Positions 36,180-48,174 of a DNA stretch of 64,000 bases are shown piece after piece. The translations under genes and the position numbers were made by a program. The DNA is from Malus domestica. Its lineage: Eukaryota > Streptophyta > Magnoliopsida > Rosales > Rosaceae. The notes under the pieces were generated by a model. The model saw only the letters and a list, made by a program, of their open reading frames with translations. It did no database searches and was not told where the DNA came from. Location of the stretch: contig NC_091668.1 of NCBI RefSeq assembly GCF_042453785.1, forward strand, positions 29,203,501 through 29,267,500, given 5' to 3'. Each line of letters begins with the position of its first letter. Positions within the stretch are counted from its first letter, which is position 1.

Positions 36180-37288
36180 ATGAGCCCCTCCAAAATGTTA
36201 TTGATGTACTTTCTACAGGTACTTGTTCGTTTGGCTACCACCTTGGTGATGGTGCAAGGCCAGGGCCAACTTACACGAGTTGGATTCTACTCGCGTACAT
36301 GCAGAGTCTATTGTCAAACAAACAGTTCAAACTCATTTCAACTCCAACCCTTCCGTTTCTCCTGGCTTGTTAAGGATGCACTTCCATGACTGCTTTGTCC
36401 AAGGTTGTGATGCTTCTGTCCTTCTTGACGGCCCTAATACTGAGAAAACCACTGGGCCTAACCTCGGTTTAAGAGGTTGGGAAGTCATTGACGATGCAAG
36501 GACCAAGCTCGAAGCTGCATGCCCAGGAGTTGTTTCTTGTGCAGATATTCTCGCCCTCGCTGCCCGTGATTCCGTGGTTCTCGTAAGTATTTATTATTTA
36601 TTTGATTGTTGCTCTTGTGCTTGTTAATTTTGAGTTGATATATCGGTAAAAACAGCTATATATTCATACTCTCCTCTAATGTACATAATTTTGCTTATTG
36701 CAGACCAAAGGATTCACTTGGAATGTGCCTACTGGAAGAAAAGATGGACGAGTTTCGCTGGCCACCGACACTAGTAATTTGCCTGGTTTTAGAGATTCGA
36801 TTGATGTACAAAAGCGCAAGTTCCAAGATTGGGGTCTCAACACTCAAGCTCTTGTCACGCTTGTTGGTGCACACACCATTGGCACCTCAGCTTGCCTGTT
36901 CTTCAGGTACAGACTGTACAACTTCACCACCACCGGAAATGGCGCTGATGAAACAATCAACCCTTTATTCCTTGCCCAATTACGATCAATTTGCCCTGAA
37001 AATGGTGACACGGCCAGGCGTGTTGATTTAGACATGGGCAGCGCAAGTCGATTCGATGCAACTTTCTTCACAAATTTGAAGAATGGTCGCGGAATACTTG
37101 AGTCGGATCAGAAGTTATGGACCGACGTCACGACTAAGAGTTTTGTCCAACGATTTTTGGGCGTGAGAGGCTTACAAGCATTGAATTTCAACATCGAGTT
37201 CGGAAAGTCGATGGTGAAAATGAGTAACATCGGTGTAAAATCTGCCACAAATGGTGAAATCCGCCGCATTTGTTCTGCAGTCAACTAA
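36180..37288 (+). pseudogene. Class III peroxidase 4, frameshifted
   Basis: Exon 1 spans 36180-36582 and exon 2 spans 36704-37288 with clean GTAAGT/TTGCAG junctions. The signal peptide ([20 protein letters not shown]..) and GFYSRTC are present. Then, where the other copies read 'acatgtccagcagctgagtc' (genes 5 and 6: acatgtcc(a/g)gcagctgagtc), this copy reads 'acatgcagagtc'. That is an 8-bp deletion near 36301, which shifts the frame and leads to an early stop. After the lesion the original frame is fully open, with [23 protein letters not shown] and the complete C-terminus. Other changes (V to R in the leader, Ala to Ser before PGLL, Ala to Thr before GPN) suggest relaxed constraint. An assembly or allele error cannot be excluded. 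Confidence 0.85.
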
Positions 37289-38149
37289 CGAAGTTAATGA
37301 CCAAGATTGTTGGATATTTCTACTAATTAATTAATTAGTTTTATTGTTTTGTTGGCCAATCAAGCCATGTTGTATTACTTTCTTTTCGTTTCTCGTGTGT
37401 CTTCAAAGAGAAAGATACTTTGAGCTCATTCTTTGGTTTCTGTAAGCTGTTAAATGTTAAATATATCTTTCTTTTACCTGAAAGTTTTATATTTAGAGTA
37501 CTTTTTTTAATTTTTCTTGCATACTACTGTTTTTGTATGACTGGATAATGTGTATATGCTAGAGAGTCTAACCTATAAGGAGATTGACAACTTTTTTTAT
37601 AGGAAAATACTTAAGAAAACAAGACCTCGAAAAAGTTTTCAGTTTTCATTACCAATTTGAAGAAATGGTGATTATTGATAGGATTCCTCATGAGGGATGA
37701 ACAAAGAAAGGAGGAGTAACGAATTGCGGGACAATCTTGTATTACGTTAAGAGTACTTCTTTTTAACTATGGCTCCTGTACTCTTCACGTTATTTAGTCT
37801 CACTTTGCCCCATATACTCTTCTCTTGTGGCCCACTTTACTCTATCTTATCAACGAGATTAGAGAAGCTTCAGCTTCGCCAATGTGGCAGAGGCTATTTG
37901 ATCTTTTGAACAATGAATATGGTGATAAGTTAAAAGAAACTGTAAGTTACATTCTACTCAGGTGGTAGCAAAACATATTCCAATATTGGAAATTCTTTGC
38001 CGTTATCACACCTCTTATTAATTAGTAAGTATGAGATGTTAATTTCAATTAATTTGAATATTGATTGTTTAGTTATGTATGAATTTATTGTCTACAAAAT
38101 TATTCTTTTAAAATGAGGAGGATTTTCTTATTAAATTCTCATAGGGCCC
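37289..38149. other. 3' flank of peroxidase 4
   Basis: Homologous to the 3' flanks of peroxidases 5 (48546 on) and 6 (55796 on). These share 'ggcacaatcaagccatgttg'-type sequence and 'gaatatgg.gataagt..aaga'. There is no gene. Confidence 0.5.
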
Positions 38150-40188
38150 TGAAAATGTCGAAAACGGCCCTGATTTCATTGACACTTAAGATTTTAGTAT
38201 CATTTGACGGCGATTAAAGAAAGAATTGGTTGAAAACGTCTACGTTTCGGAAAAAGCCAATGATACGCGGTAAAGTCCACCAATACACAACAGTAAATAA
38301 CATTCATACACACACATGGTTGGCAAGTAGTAGGAGTAGAAAATTCAGAAGTGGAAGGGCTCCATGTTTAACCAAAACTTATAAGTTATAACAAGAAAAG
38401 GAAACAGCACCATGCATGTATTCACGGGTACGGGCGTTACAAGTGAGGAAAAAGTAAACCAAAACTTAGTCTATATACGTACTGCCAACTGCTAAGATAA
38501 GTATATAGATATATAGAGTCTTAGGGAGTTGATCTTTCCTCTTCTAGTCTTCTGGTTGGCCTCATTTTTTGTGGCCGACTTTCTTTACCCTCATATACAT
38601 TTTCATGATAGTTTTAAATTACTTTCAGTGAGGAATTTTATCCAGAAAATCAGGGACGGAGCATATATACAAGGGACGGGGGTCGCCATGGCCCTTGCAT
38701 TTTCCTGAAAAACCCTAATAACAAATTAGAGAAACCATTAGAACTGAAGAAATACTAAGAGATATTCACCAAAGAATGAGGCCCAGTAATTAACATTTAT
38801 ATAATTTTATTTATTTAAAAAAAAAAACTAGAATACTAGAAAGTTACTAACAAAAGAGGGTTAATTACTCACATTATATATATATATATACACTAAAACT
38901 CGTAAGGGCTGGGTACTGTGGATGACCAGTGGGTGGACGGTTTTGCCCCTGGCTTTTTCCTCCTGCTGCTCTTCTTTTCGGTTTTTGGGGTGCGAAAATC
39001 CCTGTTTTGTCCATGCTGGACGCGTGTTGGTAAGGGAATGATGCTGAATTTACGCGTGTTAGTCATCTGGGAAAGGAAGAAAGGTGGAAAAGCAAAGCTC
39101 TTTCATTTGCTTCCACAGATTTCTCGAGCTCTCTTTTAAGCCCGGAACCCTAGCCTCCGCAAGCGAATCAGGTTCGTCTCTCGCTCTCTCTCTCTCTCAC
39201 ATATATTTTTTTTTCAATTCGGGACCGAATTTTAATCATCGTTGGAGCTCCTGCTTCCACTTCTTTTCCGTATTTCTTTTCCTTTCGTCTCTCTCTCTCT
39301 CTCTCTCTCTCCGTCACGATTCTCACCTTCTTCAAATTTTCAATTTAATTCGAAGAAAATGTTACCCAAAAAAGCTAGGGTTTCCTAGTGAGTCTTATCT
39401 CAACAGTATACTTTGTTTGAATGTTTGATTTGAGTTGTTTGAATGTTTTATTTTACTTGAACTAGAGTCTCTGTGTTTCCCTTTGCTGATCGTTGTTTCT
39501 TTCGAGCTTTCAGTTTTTGGTGCCTGGTGGATTCCGGCTAGCTCCGCAGCGGTTAAACCATAGAAATCATCATTCATCGGGTCTTTATTTCGATTCCTCG
39601 GTGTGCTGGTCAAAATACCAAACTTTCCAGGTTCGAAACCAAAAAGCATGTTTGCAAATGGATTTCCTCGCTTTTACAGATTAGTTTTGTGTTTGATGCA
39701 TGTTCATGTTTGCAGAAGGAGAAATTGCTTAAGTGCTTTGGTGAAGAGAAAAAGATATTGCTTAAATTAACGAAGTCTAAGTTGTGCATGTAGCTCTTTC
39801 GCAATATCAAAGAGAGCCTTGTAGCAACTATGACTTACTACTCAAACTCGAATTTTTGAATGCCAACTGTTGTTTAGAGTTAATGAAGGTGGTGAGCTTT
39901 TGTGTATACAGAAAAGGAAGCTCAACGTTTGTTGGAGATAACTCACAGAGTGCTTCTTTGCTAATGATTGTATGATCATCAAAGGGTGGAGCGGTCATTT
40001 CCACATGGTGCCTTTACAGTTTTACTATAGTTCTATAACTTGCAAGGTTTAGTCGTTATGAGTGTTAATTGGTTGGATTTGTATTTGTATTCTTGACAAG
40101 TTTGTAACTATACAGTTGTGGTTTTTCGTTTAAAAAAGTTTAATTTGTTTCAAAAGAAAACTCCATATGGTAAATGAGTCATTTTAAC
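38150..40188 (+). repeat. Upstream module P of peroxidase 5
   Basis: Same module as 33060-34640, with 'gatacgcggtaaa' at 38265, 'cacatggttggcaagtagta' and 'cttctggttggcc'. In its middle (about 38885-39715) the usual sequence is replaced by an unrelated gene-like segment. Confidence 0.7.
38885..39715. other. Captured gene-like segment of unknown origin
   Basis: This segment replaces the part of module P found at 33770-34080. It looks like the 5' end of a plant gene on the plus strand: GC-richer sequence, 'cccggaaccctagcctccgc' then 'aag cgaatcag|gttcgt' as a possible splice donor, long (CT)n tracts at about 39178-39200 and 39286-39312, and 'gctttcag|ttttt' as a possible acceptor. On the minus strand a frame at 39395-39649 reads FGILTSTPRNRNKDPMNDDF, then YGLTAAELAGIHQAPKT, which also looks protein-like. 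I cannot name either. Confidence 0.4.
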
Positions 40189-40336
40189 CCGCTGCTGGTG
40201 TGGAAGCTAGACTTGTGGCCAGGGGGAGGTTGAAATGCTTATGTGAGTCTTCGCGGCCCCCGGAAGGGGTGGATAACCGTGACTTGCTACCAGTTGTCTC
40301 CCCTCCTTTAAAAAAAAAAAAAAAAAAAAAAAAAAC
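40189..40336 (+). mobile_element. Poly(A)-tailed retroposon (SINE or LINE 3' end)
   Basis: About 120 bases of GC-rich sequence ('cccgctgctggtgtggaagc' to 'gttgtctcccctcctt') end in a run of about 27 A. The paralogous sites near 34617 and 53445 lack it. The tail shows it arose by target-primed retroposition. I cannot name the family, and no clear target duplication is visible. Confidence 0.6.
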
Positions 40337-41264
40337 TGTACTATATTTTAATCTAACTTGGTTGGCACCATAGAATGTGTTCACCTAATCCCTGGTAATA
40401 GGGGTGGGTTCAGTTCTGATTGGTTCGATTTTTTGCCGAAGGCGGAAATCGAACTGAAATTACTGTTTAGTTCGGTTTTATTTCAGTTTGGGTTTTTCCG
40501 GTTCGGTTTTGGTTCGGTTCTGGTTTTTCACTTTTTTTTTAATTCTGAAATTGATCTGTGGGTGATTCTTCTTACATACTCAATTTAATTCATTTGGAAC
40601 AACACTAGCAACAACCTGATTGTCCTCTTTCCCTTGTTTTTGCTGCGAAAAAAAATTATAGAAAAAAAAAATACAAAGATACAAATCAATTATTTTTACC
40701 TTCACAGCCAAAGCTGCAAGTTCACAACAAACCAACAAAAAAATATTGAAAGCTAAGACGAAAATGAAAAAAAAATTAACTAAAAAACTCCATACGAAGA
40801 ATTCTTAACTAGTACAAAGAATAAAAAAGACCAGGCACAATAAATTTAATAAATAAAAACCAAATTTCACCTAATTAGAGGCCTTGGAGGATGGAGGTGG
40901 AGGGTTGGCGTGCTCAATATTGCATGCAAAACTACCTGCAAATACATAACCAAAGCTGTGGAGAATTCCTTTTTGTCCAACCACTATCTTATTTCGACAA
41001 ACCCATCACAAAATTTATTCAGAAAAAACTCACACCAATTCACAAACCTATCGCAAAATTCATTTAGAAACTTACAAAGATACAAATCTCAGAGAAATTT
41101 ACAAAATTCATTCACATCATCACACATATCTTGGGTTCAAATTTCAAACAAAATATCTCTTACCCCTCTGAAAGTGGGACTCAGAAGAGTTGTTGTGACC
41201 GCCGGTGAGTATGGATTCTTGGCTGGCCCGGAAGAAAAGAGAGACATCAGAAGATGCAACAAAG

Positions 41265-41418
41265 GATTGAGGGGGGGGGAGGGGGAGAGAGAAAGACATG
41301 ATTTGTCATGGATGAGGGAGAGAGAGTAAAGATCCTGATGGATTGAGGGGGGGGGGGAGGGGGAGAGAGAAAGACATGATTTGTCATGGATGAGGGAGAG
41401 AGAGTAAAGATCCTGATG
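41265..41418 (+). repeat. 76-bp G-rich tandem duplication
   Basis: Two near-identical head-to-tail units starting 'gattgagggggggg' (41265 and 41341), each with a 9-12 base G run and 'gagagaaagacatgatttgt'. It lies inside the hAT element, just before the Cassandra insertion. Confidence 0.85.
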
Positions 41419-41451
41419 GGGAGAAAAAAAAGAAAAAAGAAGAGGGAGGAG

Positions 41452-42063
41452 TGTCACATCCCGGGCCCATTCCACCATCGTAGCACGATATTGTCCACTT
41501 TGGGCTTACCATTCCCTCACGGTTTTGTTTTTGGGAACTCATGAGCAACTTCCCAGTGGGTCACCCATCTTGGGAGTGCTCTGGCCTCCTTCTCGCTTAA
41601 CTTCGGAGTTCATACGGAACCCGAAGCCAGTGAGCTCCCAAAAGGCCTCGTGCTAGGTAAGGATGGGAATATACATTTAAGGATCACTCCCCTAGGCGAT
41701 GTGGGATGTTACAATCCACCCCCCTTAGGGACCCGACATCCTCGTCAGCACACTTTCGACCAGGGATTGGCTCTGATACCATTTGTCACATCCCAGCCCG
41801 GGCCGGACCACTTCCTAGGCCCGCTCCACCACCGTAGCACGATATTGTCCGCTTTGGGCTTACCATTCCCTCACGGTTTTGTTTTTTGGAACTCACGAGC
41901 AACTTCCCAGTGGGTCATCCATGCTGGGAGTGCTCTGGCCTCCTTCTCGCTTAACTTCGGAGTTCCTAACCCGAAGCCAGTGAGCTCCCAAAATGCCTCG
42001 TGCTAGGTAGGGATGGGAATATACATTTATGGATCACTCCCCTGGGCGATGTGGGATGTTACA
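41452..42063 (-). mobile_element. Cassandra TRIM with 5S-rRNA-like LTRs
   Basis: LTRs at 41452-41713 and 41784-42063 end TGTCACATCCC / ..GGGATGTTACA. The primer-binding site complement TGGTATCAGAGCC is at 41769-41781, and the polypurine tract follows the left LTR. On the minus strand each LTR contains 'aactccgaagttaagcg' and 'gatgggtgacccactgggaa', the 5S rRNA A-box to C-box region that defines Cassandra. AGGAG flanks the element (41447-41451 and 42064-42068). It has no coding capacity, as usual. It looks structurally whole and is nested inside the hAT element. Confidence 0.93.
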
Positions 42064-42490
42064 AGGAGGGAGTGAATAATGAATATGGAGGACGGAGAAA
42101 GGAAAAAGAAAGAAAAAAGAAGATGGAAGATGGAGGACGGAGAGAAGTGGAGCGGCCGGGGTGAAAGAAAGAGCAAAGTGAGAGAAGATATGTTAGGGTT
42201 TAGTTGTTAAAAGACTTTTCTAATAATAAATGAGCTTAAAAGTTTGGGAATATTGGGCTTAGAATAGAAATTAGGTTTTGAAGATAATACCCAAACAGAT
42301 TAAATAATAAATAAAATAAATAAATATTAATTTAATATAATTATTCGGTTTGGTTCGGTTTTCAAAAACCGAACCAAAGGATTTCGGTTTGGTTCAATTT
42401 TTTTAATTTGGTTCGGTTTTTTCGTTCGGTTCGATTTTTTTTATTTTGGTTTGTTTTTTTTCGGTTTTCGATTTTTTGAACCCACCCCTA

Positions 42491-43682
42491 CCTGGTAATC
42501 ACTTCCTATCTCCATGCAGAGTGCTGATGACCCTCACTATGCAATACGTTTCCAGCATTTCATGGCGGTGATTAAATAAATGATTGGTTGAAAACGGCTA
42601 CGGTTGGCAATTAGCCAAAGATACGCGGTAAAGAACACCACCAATAAAACAATAGGGTTTATATTTATATGTGGTTGACAATGTAGGTATAGAAAATTCA
42701 GAAGTGGAACCGTGGAAGGGTTCCATGTTTGAACAAAAACAAGAAAAGTGAGGTAGGACAGAAATTAGGTTATTATATATGCAATAAAATTAAAAGAAGA
42801 AAGCAATAAATAATTAAGAAAAGTGATTGAAGAATTAGCAATTCACGTGTTAAAAAGTTATTTGTTGCCGTCATATTCCGGAAGCGGATGTTTGGTACTT
42901 TTCGTACTGCTAAGATTGACACAGCTTTTAGTTTGCCATGTCTGTTTTGGATTTGTATAATATATGGATTCCAAGAAAATGATGAGATCTACAAGACTTG
43001 TTATTACACAATGAGTTTAGATAGAATTTGAGCGAATTAGGTGGTATATTATATTTAATTCGGAATTTAATATTGTAGGGTGTTTTTATATTTTGTTATT
43101 TGATTATTTCCTTTCCTATTTAGATACCTAGGTTTTCTAGGATTAAGAACATTATAAATAGATCATCTTGATCTCAGATTTGTAATATTTTAGTCTATTA
43201 TCCAATAAACATGAACTTCCTCTCTATTTTTCTAATGCACTTTAGGACGTTCTAGTGAAAACATTTCGTTTGATTTGCTTATTATATTTCTCTGCGTCAA
43301 AAAGGAACAGCACCCACCATGCATTCATGGGTATGGGCGTTACAAGTGAGGAAAGAGTAAACCAAAACTTATTACTGCCGAGTGCGAGCAAGTTGTAACC
43401 CGACTTTGTTTGCCCTTACATATATACTATACATGCATATAATAATATAATTCATTCAACTTCTACGCGTTTAATTATTTGACCACCTCCTCTAAATACT
43501 TGAGGCTTCTTTCACTCTTAAACACAGCCAGCCGATTACAATACTCACAGAGCTAAAAGAACTTTGTTTCACAGCAGATATCATCTTCGTGCTAGCTAGC
43601 TACTTGCAAAACCAAAGCTATAAGCTGCGTCTAGCTTGCATATAAATATACGCATCCTTTAAGCACCAAAATCTACCACAAG
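42491..43682 (+). promoter_or_regulatory. Promoter module Q of peroxidase 5, altered TATA box
   Basis: Homologous to 34641-36179. At the position of the TATA box, 43491-43498 reads TCTAAATA, where genes 4 and 6 have TATAAATA. W-box core 'tttgaccacc' is kept. Confidence 0.6.
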
Positions 43683-44419
43683 ATGAGCTCCTCCAGAATG
43701 TTATTAATGTACTTTCTACAGATACTAGTTGGTTTGGCTACCACCTTGGTGATGGTGCAAGGCCAGGGCCAACTTGCGCGCCTTGGATTCTATTCGCGTA
43801 CATGTCCAGCAGCTGAGTCTATTGTCAAACAAACAGTTCAAACTCATTTCAACTCCAACCCTTCCGTTGCACCTGGCTTGTTAAGGATGCACTTCCATGA
43901 CTGCTTTGTCCAAGATTGTGATGCTTCTGTCCTTCTTGACGGCCCTAATACTGAGAAAACCGCTGGGCCTAACCTCGGTTTAAGAGGTTGGGAAGTCATT
44001 GATGATGCAAAGACCAAGCTCGAAGCTGCATGCCCCGGAGTTGTTTCTTGTGCAGATATTCTCGCCCTCGCTGCCCGTGATTCCGTGGTTCTCGTAAGTA
44101 TTCATTATTTATTTGATTGTTTCTCTTGTGCTTGTTAATTTTGAGTTGATATATCGGTAATGTGCCTACTCTCCTCTAATGTACATAATTTTGCTTATTG
44201 CAGACCAAAGGATTCACTTGGAATGTGCCTACTGGAAGAAAAGATGGACGAGTTTCGCTGGCCACCGAGACTAGTAATTTGCCTGGCTTTAGAGATTCCA
44301 TTGATGTACAAAAGCGCAAGTTCCAAGATTTGGGTCTCAACACTCAAGATCTTGTCACGCTAGTTGGTGCACACACCATTGGCACCTCAGCTTGCCTGTT
44401 CTTCAGGTACAGACTGTAC

Positions 44420-44848
44420 TGTTAGAAAAAACATATACCAAAACATGTAATTATGAATCACAGTGATCAAAATACAAATCCTATTCATAAGCCTGTAGCA
44501 CAGAGAAGAAACTTACCTGCAGTCGAACTTGAAGAAGCAGCCATTCCAGATTCTGCAACAAACAAACAGTGCACCTTCTCCTCTCTCCAGTAATCAGTTT
44601 GCTTTAACTAATAATAGGTCTTAGTTCAATGATTGAGCGTATAAACTGTGAGAGCAGAGGCCACTATATATACACAATATAATCCTTGCCAAATCCCATA
44701 AGGATTCCCCTATTAGAATCCTTATAGACAACCAACATAGTATTTCAGCATAACATGGATTACAAATCCATTCTCAATATGACTTCCTATCCAAACTTGA
44801 AACAAATAACTTAATCCACGAATTCATACTCATGCTCATATTCTAACA
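44420..44848 (-). repeat. Left LTR of the gag-only element
   Basis: 429 bp, same length as the right LTR and about 98% identical to it. Confidence 0.93.
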
Positions 44849-45506
44849 TTCTCCCACTTGAGCAAGTATGAAAAGTAAATCAATTCTATCAAGTTTATAA
44901 TAGGGTGATCACTAAGTCTTTTGAGTTTCATCATAAACAATCTACCCGTGCATTTCAAAACACAGGACCAAAAGCTGTCAATTACAACCATTATGTAAAT
45001 GCTAACTTCAAATGACATATGTTCAATTTGCACTTATAACATTATGACCAAACTGATACAAGCAGACCTTAAAATTGTCTACTCCCAATATTTTTCAAAA
45101 CCAATTAAGGTCAACACAGATAGAAAACTATCAACTGCAAATTTATTCCAATACGATGAATATCATAACTTAAATTCAAAACAATTGCTCGAGTACAATC
45201 ACAAAGATTCTCAAAGCATCAAACTGAATCAAGTTTCAAAACAATTGCTCGGGTACAATCACAAAGATTCTCAAAGCATCAAACTAAATCAAGTCCTACC
45301 TATCAGATCAATTAATCACTAAGATTAATACTCTGAAGATAATAAACTAGCTAACAACTATACTAGCTAAAACTTTAAATTTAACTTTAGAGAAGAACAT
45401 TACTGCCACACCAGCTCTTCGAACTTCACAGTAGCAGCACTTCTTAAACTTTATTTTGCAATTGTCCTTAATGCAGCAATTGCTCTTTGTAAAACAAAAT
45501 AACAAA

Positions 45507-46382
45507 CTACTCCCACTGATCAAAAGACTCTTCACAGACATTAACTATCTCTTTGCCATTAGCTATCAGGTAATCCTTAAACAGTTCACAATCCTTTCTT
45601 AGATGACCTCGAGTTTTGCAGAAAAAACACTTAAGCTTGGCAACATTTTTAATTTTTGGTTTAAGATTGTTAGCAAAAGTACCAATCTTATCAGAAGGTT
45701 TTGAGCACTTGAAATTCTTACTTGAATTATTTCCAGCATTGTTGAATTTCTTCCCCTTTCCTCCTTGCACAAAATTCACAATCTCAACATCCTTGCCTCT
45801 TTCTTGATGTTGCCGAGTCTCCTCTTGAACACATTGTGTGATAAGCTCATCTATATCCCAACTCTTGTCTTGTGTGTTATAAGACACCTTCAGCTGAGAG
45901 TACTTGCTAGGGAGAGCCTGGAGGATCATGAATACCAGTTGCTTTTCACCAATATTGACATCCAATGTATTCAACTTTTTAGCAGCATCGATCATTTTCA
46001 TGATGTGATCTCTTATAGAACCAGTACCTTCAATCTTGTATGTGGTGAGCATTGCCATGTATTGACTAATTTCTACCTTTTGAGACTCCTTGAACTTTTT
46101 CTCAATTGCATTCAAATAGTCAACTGCCAATTCATGCTTCTTTATTCCACCTCGAACAGTATCGGTCATGGCACTTTCAAGGATAGAAAGTGCCACTTTG
46201 TTGGCTCTGACCCATCTCTCTGCATCTGCTTTCTCAGCCCGTGTACATTGATCAGTCAAAATTGGTTTGGGAGTATCCAATGCAACATCAAAATCATTAA
46301 GTGTCAACAACAGTCCAATCTCTCGTCTCCACTTCTTGTAGTTGCTTCCCCTAGTGAGAATGGAAATATTGGCTAAGTTCAT
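45507..46382 (-). CDS. Gag protein of the LTR element (UBN2-type, one zinc knuckle)
   Basis: A 291-residue frame belonging to the element above. The N-terminal two-thirds has the copia-type gag fold signature (ILTRGSNYKKWRREIGLLL near residues 8-26, and AMLTTYKIEGTGSIRDHIMK in the middle). A CCHC zinc knuckle, CFFCKTRGHLRKDC, sits near the C-terminus. It would coat the element RNA. No protease, integrase or reverse transcriptase follows, so mobilisation would depend on a partner element. Confidence 0.85.
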   Translation of the reverse strand: MNLANISILTRGSNYKKWRREIGLLLTLNDFDVALDTPKPILTDQCTRAEKADAERWVRANKVALSILESAMTDTVRGGIKKHELAVDYLNAIEKKFKESQKVEISQYMAMLTTYKIEGTGSIRDHIMKMIDAAKKLNTLDVNIGEKQLVFMILQALPSKYSQLKVSYNTQDKSWDIDELITQCVQEETRQHQERGKDVEIVNFVQGGKGKKFNNAGNNSSKNFKCSKPSDKIGTFANNLKPKIKNVAKLKCFFCKTRGHLRKDCELFKDYLIANGKEIVNVCEESFDQWE

Positions 46383-47745
46383 AGTCCTTAATGATATAGC
46401 AGATCCTGCAGTCGTTATGAAATCACAAGTGTGAACTTATTAGTTCCTGATTCCATTTCTGCATCCTTTTGCACATCATGACCATGATCACAAACTCATA
46501 TATATAGTCTTAACAACGATTTGTTGATAAGCATAAATAGAATAAATGATATAACAAGAACTTAGTCAACACGCTGCAGAAATCATGTATCCTCAGGCAC
46601 CGGAAAATTAATGGTGTCTCATACAAAATTTATATGACAAACAGTTTCAAAAGTTATCAAGGTTTAATCATAATGCAAAATTTGTATTCAAAGCTGATAT
46701 CTTTATCTGTTTCTTACTACAGCATATTAATTCAAACTGATGTCCTACATTTATAGATTCCCACATGCAGCATAATATAAATTGTTATCATACCAGATTC
46801 AAACCAGATTCACATATTATGCAGAAGCCAAACAGATTCATATGCGCTAAAACATACACAGGCATTGAAAAAATTAAAAGCAATCATACCTTTTAATCAC
46901 TGATTTCAAATTCACCAATGGAACAGTGGAAGTGATTTAGAATTTGAAAACATAAGCTTTTAGCGCTTAAAGGAAAAACCCAGATTTTAATTTGTGCATA
47001 CATATATTTAGTAAGGTAATCTAAAATTTTCGAACATACCTCCTGTAGATTCAGTGGAGAAATATGCAACAATAGACAACCAATAGATGTCTCATGCATA
47101 ATGATGTAATATCAAAATAAAACGATCATCAGAATCAGAAGATCATGACTTTGCAAGATATTGAAAAATTATAGCCTTATATGTAATTTGTCATCCATTG
47201 CTTAAGAATTCCTAACTGGCAGTTTTAATTAGTTTGGATTTTTCTTTAATTTCGATATCGGTATTTCAAAACTCAAACAGAAAACCTCGATTCAAACTGT
47301 GCATCAAAATAGGTATGCCAATACTGATAAATCAACATAAATCATCAAACATACCTCCTGCAAATGAGTTTCAATTTGAAATAGCGCAACGGAGATAATC
47401 ATCCAACTTGAAAATACTAGTTTAGAGATTCATGGGAGAAAAACCCAGAACAAAACTAGATGAATGCTTTGTGTAATCCAAAAACCCCAAACTGGGGAGA
47501 GAACCCCAACCTTTAGTTTTGCAGGAATTCCAACGGAAAAGGTCTTTTGGAAAATTTAAATGGTAATATTTTAAAAACCCGTTTTGTTGTTATCTGTATA
47601 GTTGCAAACCTCAGAATCCGAGTTCGATTTCTCATGTTTGCAAAATAAGGGTTTTTATTTTATTTTATTTTATTTTCAATAACTTACGAACCAATCGATT
47701 TCAAGACTGAATTCATAAACATGTAATCCAGGCTCTGATACCACA

Positions 47746-48174
47746 TGTTAGAATAAACATATACCAAAACATGTAATTATGAATCACAGTGATCAAAATA
47801 CAAATCCTATTCATAAGCCTGTAGCACAGAGAAGAAGCTTACCTGCAGTCGAACTTGAAGAAGCAGCCATTCCATATTATGCAACAAACAAACAGTGCAC
47901 CTTCTCCTCTCTCCAGTAATCAGTTTGCTCTAACTAATAATAGGTCTTAGTTCAATGATTGAGCGTATAAACTGTGAGAGCAGAGGCCACTATATATACA
48001 CAATATCATCCTCGCCAAATCCCATAAGGATTCCCCTATTAGAATCCTTATAGACAACCAACATAGTGTTTCAGCATAACATGGATTACAAATCCATTCT
48101 CAATAAGACTTCCTATCCAAACTTGAAACAAATAACTTAATCCACGAATTCATACTCATGCTCATATTCTAACA
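47746..48174 (-). repeat. Right LTR of the gag-only element
   Basis: 429 bp, preceded on the left by the primer-binding site complement 'aggctctgatacca'. Confidence 0.93.

Larger units (their letters stand above)
40399..42490. mobile_element. Non-autonomous hAT element
   Basis: 2,092 bp with perfect 13-bp inverted termini TAGGGGTGGGTTC and an 8-bp duplication CCTGGTAA (40391-40398 and 42491-42498). The other peroxidase promoters have the empty site ('cattggtaatcatttcc', 'ccttggtaatcatt'). The subterminal regions are packed with GGTTCGGTTT-type repeats, a common hAT transposase-binding layout. No transposase frame is visible. It carries a nested Cassandra TRIM and a G-rich tandem repeat. Confidence 0.85.
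44420..48174 (-). mobile_element. Young gag-only LTR element (TR-GAG type) inside peroxidase 5
   Basis: 3,755 bp on the minus strand. LTRs of 429 bp lie at each end (TGTTAG..CTAACA), and the target duplication TGTAC is at 44415-44419 and 48175-48179. The primer-binding site next to the right LTR reads TGGTATCAGAGCCT in complement, and a purine tract (complement of ttctcccacttg) sits next to the left LTR. The only coding region is gag. This fits the known class of non-autonomous plant elements with gag and no pol. By my count the LTRs differ at about 9 of 429 positions (about 2%), pointing to an insertion roughly within the last one to two million years at usual plant rates. It looks structurally whole. 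Confidence 0.92.

Noticed and set aside
40910-41329. 139-codon plus-strand frame inside the hAT element
   Set aside because: Low-complexity Asn/Ser/Arg-rich reading that runs into the G-rich tandem repeat. No transposase motif is visible.
41549-41964. 5S rRNA genes
   Set aside because: The 5S-like blocks are partial, lie inside both LTRs of a Cassandra TRIM, and are separated by a primer-binding site. They are not a ribosomal gene array.
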